Part shown: piece after piece, positions 1-6,645 of the stretch
How positions within the stretch are numbered: the first letter of the stretch is position 1
Layout: every line of letters begins with the position of its first letter
Origin: JALVIU01 sp964462295
GTDB taxonomy: Bacteria; Atribacterota; JALVIU01
NCBI GenBank assembly: GCA_964462295.1
Contig: CAYWXH010000031.1
Coordinates: 1 to 17,561, forward strand
DNA length: 17,561 nt
Direction of reading: 5' to 3'
Translations under genes and position numbers: made by a program
Notes under the pieces: generated by a model
The model's input: only the letters and a program-made list of their open reading frames with translations
Told to the model about the DNA's origin: nothing
The model's database searches: none

Positions 1-127
1 ATGTCCAACCTGCATCACCTACAGGGCCTATATAGATAAAACCTGCCTTGAAATTAGTCCCAGAAAATGCACCTACACTAAATACAAAGGCCAAAAATAG
101 AGTAACAACCAAAACCTTCTTTAACAT
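1..127 (-). CDS. BMP-family ABC transporter substrate-binding protein, N-terminal fragment
   Basis: The reverse complement gives an ATG at 127 followed by 42 codons open to the left window edge. The protein begins with a signal peptide (MLKKVLVVTLFLAFVFSVGAF) and continues KAGFIYIGPVGDAGWT, the typical first strand and loop of the BMP/Med/PnrA family (periplasmic nucleoside-type binding proteins of ABC importers). A strong SD (GGGAGGTG) lies just upstream. It is the last visible gene of the minus-strand operon, 26 bases after the metallo-hydrolase gene. No lipobox cysteine follows the signal peptide, so the protein is probably soluble in a periplasm rather than lipid-anchored. Together with the deaminase upstream it suggests purine nucleoside or base uptake. 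The family call is from the N-terminus only; the ligand cannot be read. Confidence 0.85.
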   Translation of the reverse strand, partial: MLKKVLVVTLFLAFVFSVGAFSGTNFKAGFIYIGPVGDAGWT

Positions 128-153
128 AATTCACCTCCCCTTTTATTGTAAAC

Positions 154-858
154 CTAATTTACAAAAACTGCCTCATTTATCTTTTTTTGTTCTAATTTTT
201 TATAAAACCTTGATACCCCTTTTACCTCCCAAGGCATCCCATGCCCAGGATAAAATCTTTCAGATTTTGTATCAAGCACCCTCTTTAAACTCTTTTTAAG
301 AAGTATTGGATCACTTGCAAATAGGGGATAAGAAGGAAGGTCAGGAAAGGGTATTCCCATAAGAAGATCTCCGATTATAACATCATGACTATCAAGAACA
401 AGAGAAGAAGAACCCGGTGTATGTCCGGGGGTGTGTATTATATGACCCTCTATCCCAAAATCCCTCATATCCAATATATCATCAAAGATGGTATCAGGAG
501 AAAAGGGAGGGTAATGCCTCTTTTCTGGATCAGTAAAAAATAAGAAAATCTTTCCTAAAAATCTTCCAGGTTTTATTGTACTATTTTCTCCTTTTTCCAA
601 ATATCTCCTGGCCAAAGAATGGGCAATAATAGGTACACCAAAAAATTTAGAAAGCGCCCTTGCAGAACCTGCATGGTCTATATGTGCATGCGTTATAAAG
701 ATTGCTTTCAACTCAAAGGAATAGATCCCTAGTTCCTTCATCTTTTTGATTATAAATTTTTCATCTCCAGGATAAAGGGTATCTACCAAAACACCACTTC
801 CATTATCTCTAACTAAATAAGCATTACACATCCCTTTACTGATCCTATCAATTTTCAT
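154..858 (-). CDS. Metallo-beta-lactamase-fold hydrolase (glyoxalase II-like)
   Basis: This 234-residue cytoplasmic protein (no signal peptide) carries the full metallo-beta-lactamase metal-binding set: THAHIDHAG at residues 56-64, HTPGH at 142-146, GD at 163-164 and PGHG at 204-207. These bind one or two zinc or iron ions and usually hydrolyse thioesters, phosphodiesters or lactone-like bonds. The length matches single-domain members. The substrate is unknown. Its ATG overlaps the stop of the upstream amidohydrolase by one base (TAATG), so translation is probably coupled and the two proteins may act in one pathway; an SD is only weakly visible (GAGG about 14 bases upstream). The BMP binding-protein gene follows 26 bases later. 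The fold is certain; any link to purine metabolism comes only from context. Confidence 0.9.
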   Translation of the reverse strand: MKIDRISKGMCNAYLVRDNGSGVLVDTLYPGDEKFIIKKMKELGIYSFELKAIFITHAHIDHAGSARALSKFFGVPIIAHSLARRYLEKGENSTIKPGRFLGKIFLFFTDPEKRHYPPFSPDTIFDDILDMRDFGIEGHIIHTPGHTPGSSSLVLDSHDVIIGDLLMGIPFPDLPSYPLFASDPILLKKSLKRVLDTKSERFYPGHGMPWEVKGVSRFYKKLEQKKINEAVFVN

Positions 859-2216
859 TAGTCTTTGAGAATCCTCGCAGAATAGTTATTTTGCATCTCT
901 ATGAGACGGGGCAATTCTTCATCAAGAATATCTCCCTCCCATACCCTAATCTCCCCGTTTATAACAGATAAATCAACCCTTTTTGCATCACACATTACAA
1001 GGGTTGAAACAGGATCAGAAAGTCCTCCTGCGAATTCTAGCCTATCCAATTTAAATCCTATAAAATCTGCAGCCTTGCCCTCTTCTATGGTACCTATATA
1101 ATCATCCATCCTAAGTACCCTTGCACCACCTATTGTTGCCATTTTTAAAACCTCATAAGGTGTAAGTGCATCTGCCCCATACTTTACCCTTTGTAAAAGT
1201 AGTGCATTTCTTATCTCATGTAGCATATTTCCTGTATCATTACTTGCACTCCCATCCACTGCAATGCCTATCCTCATCTTATTCTTCATCTTATACACAG
1301 GGGCAATACCTGATCCTAACCTCATATTGGAATTGGGACAGTGTGCCATGCCAGAATCTGTTTTTGCAAGCTTTTCTATATCTCCATCAGTAAGCCAGAC
1401 AAGGTGTGCAAACCATACACGACTATTTAGCCATCCAAGCTCCTCCATATAGTCTACAGGACGCATACCAAAACGCTCAAGACAATAATCCTCTTCATCT
1501 TTTGTCTCTGCAAGATGGGTATGAAGAAGCACATTATATTTTTCTGCAAGTTCTTTTGTCTTTATCATAAGCTCCCCTGTTACAGAAAAAGGGGAACACG
1601 GGGCAAGTGCCACCCTAAGCATAGAATATTTAGAAGGATCATGATATTTCCTTATAGCCTCTTCACTTTGAATAAGGATCTCATCCTCATCCTGAACAAC
1701 ACTATCTGGGGGAAGCCCACCATCTTTTTTGGATAAAGACATACTCCCTCGAGTAGGGTGAAATCTTATTCCTACCTTTTTTGCAGCTTCAATTTCTGCA
1801 TCAAAAAGTTCATTTCTGTTGTAAGGATAAAGATATAGCATATCTGTGGTTGTTGTAACCCCTGAAAGCATCATTTCATAAAGCCCTATTACAGCACTTA
1901 TATATGCACCCTCATAATCTATATGTTTCCACTTCTCATATAAAAAAACAAGCCAATCAAAAAGCTTAGAAGATGCAACTTGAGGCACATTTCTGGTAAG
2001 GGTTTGAAAAAGATGATGATGGGTATTTACAAATCCAGGCACAACAAGATATCCAGATAGATCTATTGTCTCATCTGCCTCTAACCCTTCTGGATCTTTG
2101 CCAATCTTTTCAATCTTTGGCCCATTTGTAAGGATGTATCCATCTTTTATAATATTTTCATCCATAAAAGGTGCTAAAAAGTCTATATTTTTAAATAAAC
2201 GTCTAATCTCTCCCAC
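858..2216 (-). CDS. Amidohydrolase, 8-oxoguanine deaminase / hydroxydechloroatrazine hydrolase type
   Basis: This 452-residue protein (counted from a GTG) is a metal-dependent amidohydrolase of the TIM-barrel deaminase group. Metal and catalytic residues: NTHHH at 64-68, HTHLAET at 232-238 (His232/His234 and Glu237), His271 in FAHLVWL and Asp321 in VDGSASND. Blocks resembling 8-oxoguanine deaminases and AtzB-type enzymes are NTHHHLFQTLTRNVPQ, APCSPFSVTGELM, AHCPNSNMRLGSGIAPV and a C-terminal RVDLSVINGE. Expected reaction: hydrolytic removal of an amino group from a purine or s-triazine-like ring, e.g. 8-oxoguanine to urate; the exact substrate is inferred. The GTG at 2216 lies inside the perfect SD AAGGAGGTG, so it is unlikely to be the start; an ATT at 2207, eight bases after GGAGG, fits better and gives an N-terminus MRRLFKN like relatives. 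It sits between the MNT gene and the metallo-hydrolase, followed by the BMP protein. Confidence 0.9.
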   Translation of the reverse strand: MGEIRRLFKNIDFLAPFMDENIIKDGYILTNGPKIEKIGKDPEGLEADETIDLSGYLVVPGFVNTHHHLFQTLTRNVPQVASSKLFDWLVFLYEKWKHIDYEGAYISAVIGLYEMMLSGVTTTTDMLYLYPYNRNELFDAEIEAAKKVGIRFHPTRGSMSLSKKDGGLPPDSVVQDEDEILIQSEEAIRKYHDPSKYSMLRVALAPCSPFSVTGELMIKTKELAEKYNVLLHTHLAETKDEEDYCLERFGMRPVDYMEELGWLNSRVWFAHLVWLTDGDIEKLAKTDSGMAHCPNSNMRLGSGIAPVYKMKNKMRIGIAVDGSASNDTGNMLHEIRNALLLQRVKYGADALTPYEVLKMATIGGARVLRMDDYIGTIEEGKAADFIGFKLDRLEFAGGLSDPVSTLVMCDAKRVDLSVINGEIRVWEGDILDEELPRLIEMQNNYSARILKD

Positions 2217-2222
2217 CTCCTT
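2205..2222 (-). promoter_or_regulatory. SD and probable ATT start codon of the amidohydrolase gene
   Basis: On the minus strand AAGGAGGTG occupies 2222-2214. The GTG that opens the longest frame (2216-2214) is the tail of this SD and cannot be placed at normal spacing from it. The next in-frame start-like codon is ATT at 2207-2205, eight bases past GGAGG; the first ATG is 17 codons inside and would remove the first beta strand. The SDR gene and the small gene at the right edge show the same pattern, with the ATG used one to a few codons inside the longest frame. Confidence 0.55.
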
Positions 2223-2799
2223 ACTTCTTTATCCATTTTTTTATATATTTACTAAATTCATATAGATCACTTAGGTTTTTAAGGATCTGTTTCAAGTTCT
2301 TCTTTAGGTCTTTCCCTCAGGGTCTCTAACTTCTTTAAGGATAGAGAGAGTCTTTCTAAGCGCCTCTCTATACCTCGTAATCCCTCTGTCATCAAGCTTC
2401 ATCTCTCCCTTAAGAAGATCTTCCTTCTGTTTTTTAAGCAGGGGTAAAAAATCTAAATAAATGTTTAAGATATATGATTCAAAATCTACTCTTTTATCTT
2501 TATCTCTCTCGTAAATTCTAACACCCTCTGATATAATATTGTAGCCTAATTCTGGATAGACCTTATTAAGAATAATAAGATCTATCCTATCTGTATCCAA
2601 TATATGTGCTATTTCATTTGCCAACCAATATTTATATCTATAATCATCTTTCCTCTCTTTTTTTAAAAGGACAGCAATATCATAATCACTAAGTGGGCCC
2701 ACATTTCCCTCTTGCCTGTGAGCCAAAAAGGTATGCAAGTTCTATATCCTTTTGGTTTTCAAAAAAATTCTTAAGTTTTTTAATAAGAAGTTCTTCCAT
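2221..2799 (-). pseudogene. MNT-type nucleotidyltransferase, reading frame broken twice (decayed, recoded or sequence error)
   Basis: The longest single frame (2304-2738) encodes 144 residues starting with an implausible MHTFLAHRQEG. A different frame starting at ATG 2799 encodes MEELLIKKLKNFF then DIELAYLFGSQARG, exactly the missing N-terminus of a minimal nucleotidyltransferase. Joining it to NVGPLSDYDIAVLL requires skipping one base in GGGAAA (2709-2704). The join restores the catalytic set GS (26-27), DxD (38 and 40) and Asp73. After the annotated stop at 2304, a third segment in the original frame runs DLKKNL to YIKKWIKK and ends at TAA 2223-2221, inside the SD of the next gene; reaching it needs a -1 shift at GGGAAAG (2316-2310). 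The reconstructed protein is about 192 residues. MNT proteins are often antitoxins of HEPN toxins, but no HEPN gene is nearby. It lies 18 bases after the PLP-enzyme gene. Confidence 0.75.
2310..2316 (-). other. GGGAAAG slippery heptamer in the MNT gene
   Basis: Read in the central MNT frame the codons are GAG GGA AAG ACC TAA, so G GGA AAG has the X XXY YYZ phase needed for -1 ribosomal frameshifting. It is the heptamer known from the phage lambda G-GT tail gene frameshift. A -1 slip adds 28 residues ending at TAA 2223-2221, next to the SD of the amidohydrolase. Without it, translation stops two codons later at 2306-2304. No clear downstream stimulatory stem-loop was found by eye. Confidence 0.35.
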
Positions 2800-2817
2800 T
2801 CATAACCTTTAAAATTT

Positions 2818-4227
2818 TTATTCTTTAAGCAATTTTTCTATTACATATTTATGTTTTTCCCTATATTCTTCCAACAGGTTTTCTATTTTATCTATCTCTT
2901 TTTGCTTTTCTATCCAATAATCCTGTTCTCTCTGGGCATTTAACTCCTCTACTGTTTTTCCTTGTTGCTCTACCCATGTATAATACTTAAGGTTATGCCA
3001 TCTCTCCTTAGTCCACTTATCCTCTTCAAATATTCCAGAAAGTTCCTGTCCTAAGAAGATTCTCTCAAGTCTTGATTTTGCCTCTGCCTTATCCATCTTT
3101 CCATACTGCTTGTCAAGTTGTTTCATGACAGACCAATACCTATCTATGGCATCTGTTGCAATAGTAATAATATTATCTCCCTCTTTAAGATTATAGTATT
3201 TTGCCATCTTTATAGAGCCAATAATATTTGCAACCCCTGATATGCCGAACTTATCGGAGAGATATTCTACCAGATCAGGATCCATGATACCTTTTAGGTA
3301 TTCCTTACCTACCTCATCTACTAAAAGTTGTAGGCCTTTTTTGGAATCCACATCATCTACCAAAACAACAGCATCCATATTCATTACATTGTGTATCCAA
3401 GTAACATGCTTATCCCCTATACCTTGTATATCATGTCCACCATACCCATTTAGTGCCAAAGTAGGACACTGAAGTGGCTCTACCGCTACAATTTTCGCAT
3501 ATGGAAATACCTGTTTTACCCTATCACCTGATGCGATTGTCCCTGCAGAGCCCACACCTGCTACAACCGCTGCGATCTCTCCGTTTCCAATATTCTCCTC
3601 TTTCACAAGCTCTATCATGGTATTTCCTGTAACATAGTAATGGAACCTATAATTTCCAAACTCCTCAAATTGGTTCATTATCCTTATTCTTTCAGGGTCT
3701 TGAGCATAGAGCTCTTTACTTTTATCATAGATTTCCTTCACATTTGATTCACAACCTGGTGTAGCTATAACCTTTGCACCATATCTTTCTATAAGTTCGA
3801 ATCTCTCTTTGCTCATAAGCTCAGGTAAAATAACTATGGAATCATAACCCATTCGAGAACTTACCCATGCACCACCTACACCATAATTCCCTGTAGATGG
3901 CCAAATCATAGTATGTTTTGAGGGATCTACCTCTGCCTTTACAGTTTTTTCTGCTAATATAGAATAAGTTGCACCAACCTTATGACTCCCGGAGGGGAAA
4001 TCTTTTGCATATAGAACAATAATATTTGCATCCACCCCGGTAAGTTCTTTCGGGAGGATGAGGTATCTTACTTTATTGTTTTCATCTCTCCATGAAATAT
4101 TAAAGAGATTGATAGGATTCAATGGGTCTTTTTTTGCCATTTCAATGGCCTTTTTCCTAATAACAGGGTCGATCTTCTGGGGGTGTAACATCTCTTCAAA
4201 GGTAGGTCCTATGATAGGTTCTTTCAT
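2818..4227 (-). CDS. PLP-dependent fold-type II enzyme (cysteine synthase / threonine synthase superfamily)
   Basis: This 469-residue cytoplasmic protein has the fold-type II landmarks: the PLP lysine in SGSHKVGA (Lys83), the cofactor-ring loop STGNYG (111-116) and the phosphate-binding loop GVGSAGT (224-230). Such enzymes perform beta-elimination or replacement, or ammonia-lyase chemistry, on amino acids such as serine, cysteine, threonine or diaminopropionate. About 100 charged, helical residues beyond the catalytic domain (from about 370 to the end, rich in Lys, Glu and Trp) are not standard for cysteine synthases, so this is a distinct subfamily whose reaction I cannot name. A good SD (AAGGAGG) precedes ATG 4227. 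It has its own promoter in the gap after the SDR gene and is followed by the MNT gene and the deaminase. In the E. coli ygeX-ssnA locus a fold-type II lyase also lies with a purine-related amidohydrolase, a loose analogy only. Confidence 0.85.
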   Translation of the reverse strand: MKEPIIGPTFEEMLHPQKIDPVIRKKAIEMAKKDPLNPINLFNISWRDENNKVRYLILPKELTGVDANIIVLYAKDFPSGSHKVGATYSILAEKTVKAEVDPSKHTMIWPSTGNYGVGGAWVSSRMGYDSIVILPELMSKERFELIERYGAKVIATPGCESNVKEIYDKSKELYAQDPERIRIMNQFEEFGNYRFHYYVTGNTMIELVKEENIGNGEIAAVVAGVGSAGTIASGDRVKQVFPYAKIVAVEPLQCPTLALNGYGGHDIQGIGDKHVTWIHNVMNMDAVVLVDDVDSKKGLQLLVDEVGKEYLKGIMDPDLVEYLSDKFGISGVANIIGSIKMAKYYNLKEGDNIITIATDAIDRYWSVMKQLDKQYGKMDKAEAKSRLERIFLGQELSGIFEEDKWTKERWHNLKYYTWVEQQGKTVEELNAQREQDYWIEKQKEIDKIENLLEEYREKHKYVIEKLLKE

Positions 4228-4268
4228 CTGTATGCCTCCTTATAATATTATCAATTTTAGGTTTATTT

Positions 4269-4277
4269 ATTATACCA
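4269..4277 (-). promoter_or_regulatory. Extended -10 promoter for the PLP-enzyme operon
   Basis: The minus strand reads TGGTATAAT at 4277-4269, a perfect extended -10 (TGnTATAAT), in the 54-base gap between the SDR stop and the PLP-enzyme ATG. The preceding bases make TGTGGTATAAT, identical to the phosphatase promoter at 5106-5116. No good -35 is seen, as expected for extended -10 promoters. Transcription would start near 4262, giving a leader of about 35 bases. Confidence 0.7.
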
Positions 4278-4281
4278 CAAA

Positions 4282-5001
4282 TTAACCCATATATCTACCA
4301 CCATTTATATCCAAAACTGCACCTGTAACATAATCATTTTCTATAAGGTAGATAGCACTATGTGCAATCTCTTCAGGGGTTGCCACCCGTCCCAAAGGGG
4401 TTATCTCTGAGAGTTGTTTTTTAAGCTCATCTGACAAAAGCCCTGTATCTACAGGTCCTGGGGCAATAGCATTTACAGTTATTCCGTATTTTGCAAACTC
4501 AGTGGCCCATCTTCTTGTAAGACCTATAGCACCTGCCTTAGATGCTGCATAGTGTGCACCTGCTGCACCACCCATACGCCCTGCAATAGATGCAAGGTTT
4601 ATAATTTTTCCACCACTTTGCATCATAGATGGAAGTAGGGCCTGGGTTACAAAAAACATCCCTTTAAGATTTGTATCCATAAGTATATCCCATTCTTCTT
4701 CTGTCACCTGAAGGGTGCTCATACTTTTTCCAATGATGCCTGCATTGTTTATAAGTATATCTACTTTGCCAAATTCAGAAAGAACCTGAGAAACACCCCT
4801 CTTTATATCTTTTATATCTGTAAGGTCTACTTTTATAGCCATACCCTTTGTTTTATCTACCACTTCTCTTGCCTGATCTTCGCTTGATTTATAAAATATA
4901 GCAACCTTTGCCCCTTTTTCTGAAAGTGCATAGGCAATTGCCCTACCTATACCACGGGAGCCACCTGTCACAAGTGCATACTTACCTTTTATATCGTACA
5001 T
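4282..5001 (-). CDS. Short-chain dehydrogenase/reductase, FabG-like
   Basis: This is a classical SDR of normal length (239 residues from the chosen start; 241 from the upstream ATG at 5007). It has the cofactor loop TGGSRGIG (14-21, counted from the upstream ATG), NNAG (87-90), the catalytic Ser140, YAASK with Tyr153 and Lys157, and the NAIAPGPVDT motif. It catalyses NAD(P)H-dependent interconversion of a ketone and an alcohol; 3-oxoacyl-ACP reductase is one possibility, but SDR substrates cannot be read from these motifs and no fatty-acid genes are nearby. The ATG at 5007 touches the SD AAGGAGGT, so the ATG two codons inside (5001), seven bases from GGAGG, is the likelier start. It is transcribed from its own promoter, divergent from the phosphatase, and may read into the PLP-enzyme operon. 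Confidence 0.88.
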   Translation of the reverse strand: MYDIKGKYALVTGGSRGIGRAIAYALSEKGAKVAIFYKSSEDQAREVVDKTKGMAIKVDLTDIKDIKRGVSQVLSEFGKVDILINNAGIIGKSMSTLQVTEEEWDILMDTNLKGMFFVTQALLPSMMQSGGKIINLASIAGRMGGAAGAHYAASKAGAIGLTRRWATEFAKYGITVNAIAPGPVDTGLLSDELKKQLSEITPLGRVATPEEIAHSAIYLIENDYVTGAVLDINGGRYMG

Positions 5002-5041
5002 AACCATACCTCCTTTTTTATATTTTTATATTTTTATTATT

Positions 5042-5050
5042 AGTATAGCA
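5042..5050 (-). promoter_or_regulatory. Extended -10 promoter for the SDR gene
   Basis: The minus strand reads TGCTATACT at 5050-5042, an extended -10 with one mismatch to TATAAT. The region upstream is AT-rich with a weak TTTACA at a non-ideal 15-base distance. The start codon lies about 40 bases downstream. The element abuts the inverted repeat at 5050-5065. Confidence 0.6.
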
Positions 5051-5065
5051 CAATTAATAAATTGT
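5050..5065. repeat. Inverted repeat ACAATT-AATA-AATTGT in the SDR promoter
   Basis: A perfect 6-base inverted repeat with a 4-base spacer sits in the -35 to -10 interval of the SDR promoter, a position where a dimeric regulator could block polymerase. The sequence is AT-rich, so chance is a serious alternative. Confidence 0.35.
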
Positions 5066-5085
5066 AAAAAATTCTTTTCTTTGGC

Positions 5086-5116
5086 TTGATATTTTTTTTT
5101 ATTTCTGTGGTATAAT
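5086..5116 (+). promoter_or_regulatory. Promoter of the phosphatase gene
   Basis: The plus strand has TTGATA at 5086-5091 and TGGTATAAT at 5108-5116. The 19-base spacing is long, so the extended -10 probably carries most of the activity. The leader is about 43 bases and contains the SD GGGAGGG before ATG 5167. Confidence 0.65.
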
Positions 5117-5166
5117 TATTTTAGGTTTTTCTAAAGACACAAAATTTTAAAAGGGAGGGATCACTT

Positions 5167-6501
5167 ATGAAGAGAAATTTCAAAATTTTAGTTATTTTAA
5201 GTCTTGCCGTCTTACTTCTAAGTACCACTGTCTTTGCTAGTATCATAAAAACTGATGAGGCAGCTCAATGGGCAAAAGAGGCAAGTCAAGGTAAGACAAG
5301 TTTTTCTTTTATTGTATTTGGAGATGATAGAGGTACATCTCCGGGCAGGAAGCTTCCCAGTGTACTTGATTCTATGATGCGGGATATGGGATATATACAT
5401 CCTGACTTTATCTTAAACACTGGTGACTTTATGGTTGGATATACAGATACAAAAGAAGATGCAAAACAGGAAATCCAAGCATTTATAAAGAAGATATATA
5501 CCTATACACCTGATATAGATTTTATATTTGTTCCAGGAAATCATGAGGCCCCATCTGTAGAAGTAGAGCAGCTATTTACAGAGTACTTTGGCAAAAAACT
5601 CTACTATGACTTTACATATGGTAATTCTCACTTTGTAATGGTAGATACTACCTTCCCAAGAAAGTGGTTGAAAAAAGGGCAAAAATATGGATTTTACAAT
5701 GTAAATGATGGCCAACATGAACTTGCCCAAGTAGATTGGACAAAAAAGGTACTAAAAGTAGAGGCAGCTCATACCTTTGTAGGCACACACGTTCCTGTAT
5801 TCTCAGCTCTTTCTCCTAATTTTGGAGAACATCCAAAATCCTTTACCAGTAAAGAAAACAGAGATGAATTTCTAAAAATATTAGTAGATAAAGGGATTGA
5901 TGCATATTTTGCAGGGCATGAACATGTATTTTATGCAAGAAAGGTAAACAATAGCTTATTCTTTACACTTGGTGGTGGTGGTGCACCTCTTTATGGGCCG
6001 ACAACTGGTGGATACAATATAAATAAGGGTGAAGGACCAGATTATGCAACCACTACATTTGACCCTCGCTTTGACCATGGTGGTTGGGCAAAGGGGTATC
6101 ACTATGATCTTCATATCCCAGCAGGGGCACTTAGCATATTCTCTTACATGTTAGTTACAGTAAATGGAGATAAAGTTACATATGATTTATTGGTACCTCA
6201 GAGTTTTGATGTCAGATACTTAAAAGGAAATGACGGTATTTCTCTCGAGGCATCAGCAGAGGTCTCCAATAGGACACCTTACACAAGAACTCTAAATGGC
6301 GTAACATTCCTTATGCCATACTCTAAAGATGGATATGAGGTAGAGGGGACACAAATAGACTGGTCAAGAAAGGTAAGCCCAGCTAAGAAACAACCAAAAA
6401 TACTTGAGGTAACAAGGGTAAATGAGTACTTTGCAAAGGTAAGAGTAGGGGTAGAAGTACCTGCTGCATACTCTATTACCGTAACCGTAAAGGCAAAATA
6501 A
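5167..6501 (+). CDS. Secreted calcineurin-like metallophosphatase
   Basis: This 444-residue protein has a signal peptide (about residues 1-24, ending VFA) and a calcineurin-type phosphoesterase domain with all five metal-binding motifs: FGDDRG at 51-56, TGD at 85-87, GNHE at 124-127, GTH at 206-208 and GHEH at 250-253. These bind two metal ions and hydrolyse phosphomonoesters or diesters outside the cytoplasm, as in purple acid phosphatase relatives. About 120 residues after the catalytic domain look beta-rich and may be an accessory domain. The substrate is unknown; phosphate scavenging or nucleotide dephosphorylation are both possible. It is a single-gene unit with its own promoter, a strong SD (GGGAGGG) and a terminator directly after the stop. 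Confidence 0.88.
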   Translation: MKRNFKILVILSLAVLLLSTTVFASIIKTDEAAQWAKEASQGKTSFSFIVFGDDRGTSPGRKLPSVLDSMMRDMGYIHPDFILNTGDFMVGYTDTKEDAKQEIQAFIKKIYTYTPDIDFIFVPGNHEAPSVEVEQLFTEYFGKKLYYDFTYGNSHFVMVDTTFPRKWLKKGQKYGFYNVNDGQHELAQVDWTKKVLKVEAAHTFVGTHVPVFSALSPNFGEHPKSFTSKENRDEFLKILVDKGIDAYFAGHEHVFYARKVNNSLFFTLGGGGAPLYGPTTGGYNINKGEGPDYATTTFDPRFDHGGWAKGYHYDLHIPAGALSIFSYMLVTVNGDKVTYDLLVPQSFDVRYLKGNDGISLEASAEVSNRTPYTRTLNGVTFLMPYSKDGYEVEGTQIDWSRKVSPAKKQPKILEVTRVNEYFAKVRVGVEVPAAYSITVTVKAK

Positions 6502-6508
6502 ATACTTT

Positions 6509-6540
6509 TTAGAGGGTAGCACATGCTACCCTCTAATTTT
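6509..6540 (+). terminator. Hairpin terminator after the phosphatase gene
   Basis: TTAGAGGGTAGC (6509-6520), loop ACAT, then GCTACCCTCTAA (6525-6536) form a perfect 12-base stem followed by TTTTATATT. It lies eight bases after the phosphatase stop. On the minus strand the stem could also stop transcripts from the LacI gene, but the following T tract there is poor. The rest of the gap to 6645 shows no gene. Confidence 0.85.
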
Positions 6541-6645
6541 ATATTAATAAAGACGAATACAAAAAAACCAATAATTTAGACTAAAAATTTATACAGGTGA
6601 GATGTAATTGGATACTTAAGGTTTGTAAGAATAAGAGAAAATATC

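Noticed and set aside
48..299. 83-residue plus-strand open frame at the left edge
   Set aside because: It lies opposite the start of the BMP protein and the end of the metallo-hydrolase gene, with no SD and low-complexity composition.
2304..2738. 144-residue protein beginning MHTFLAHRQEG as a complete gene
   Set aside because: The true N-terminus of the MNT family is encoded upstream in another frame, and the first 11 residues are an off-frame reading of the catalytic GSQARG motif; there is no SD before this ATG.
2205..2799. Complete HEPN-MNT toxin-antitoxin pair
   Set aside because: Only the MNT half is present. The DLKKNL...WIKK segment after the MNT domain is too short and lacks an RxxxxH motif, and neither neighbour resembles HEPN.
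5008..5166. Riboswitch or structured leader between the SDR and phosphatase genes
   Set aside because: Leaders on both sides are only about 35-45 bases, nearly all A/T, without a paired structure beyond the short palindrome.
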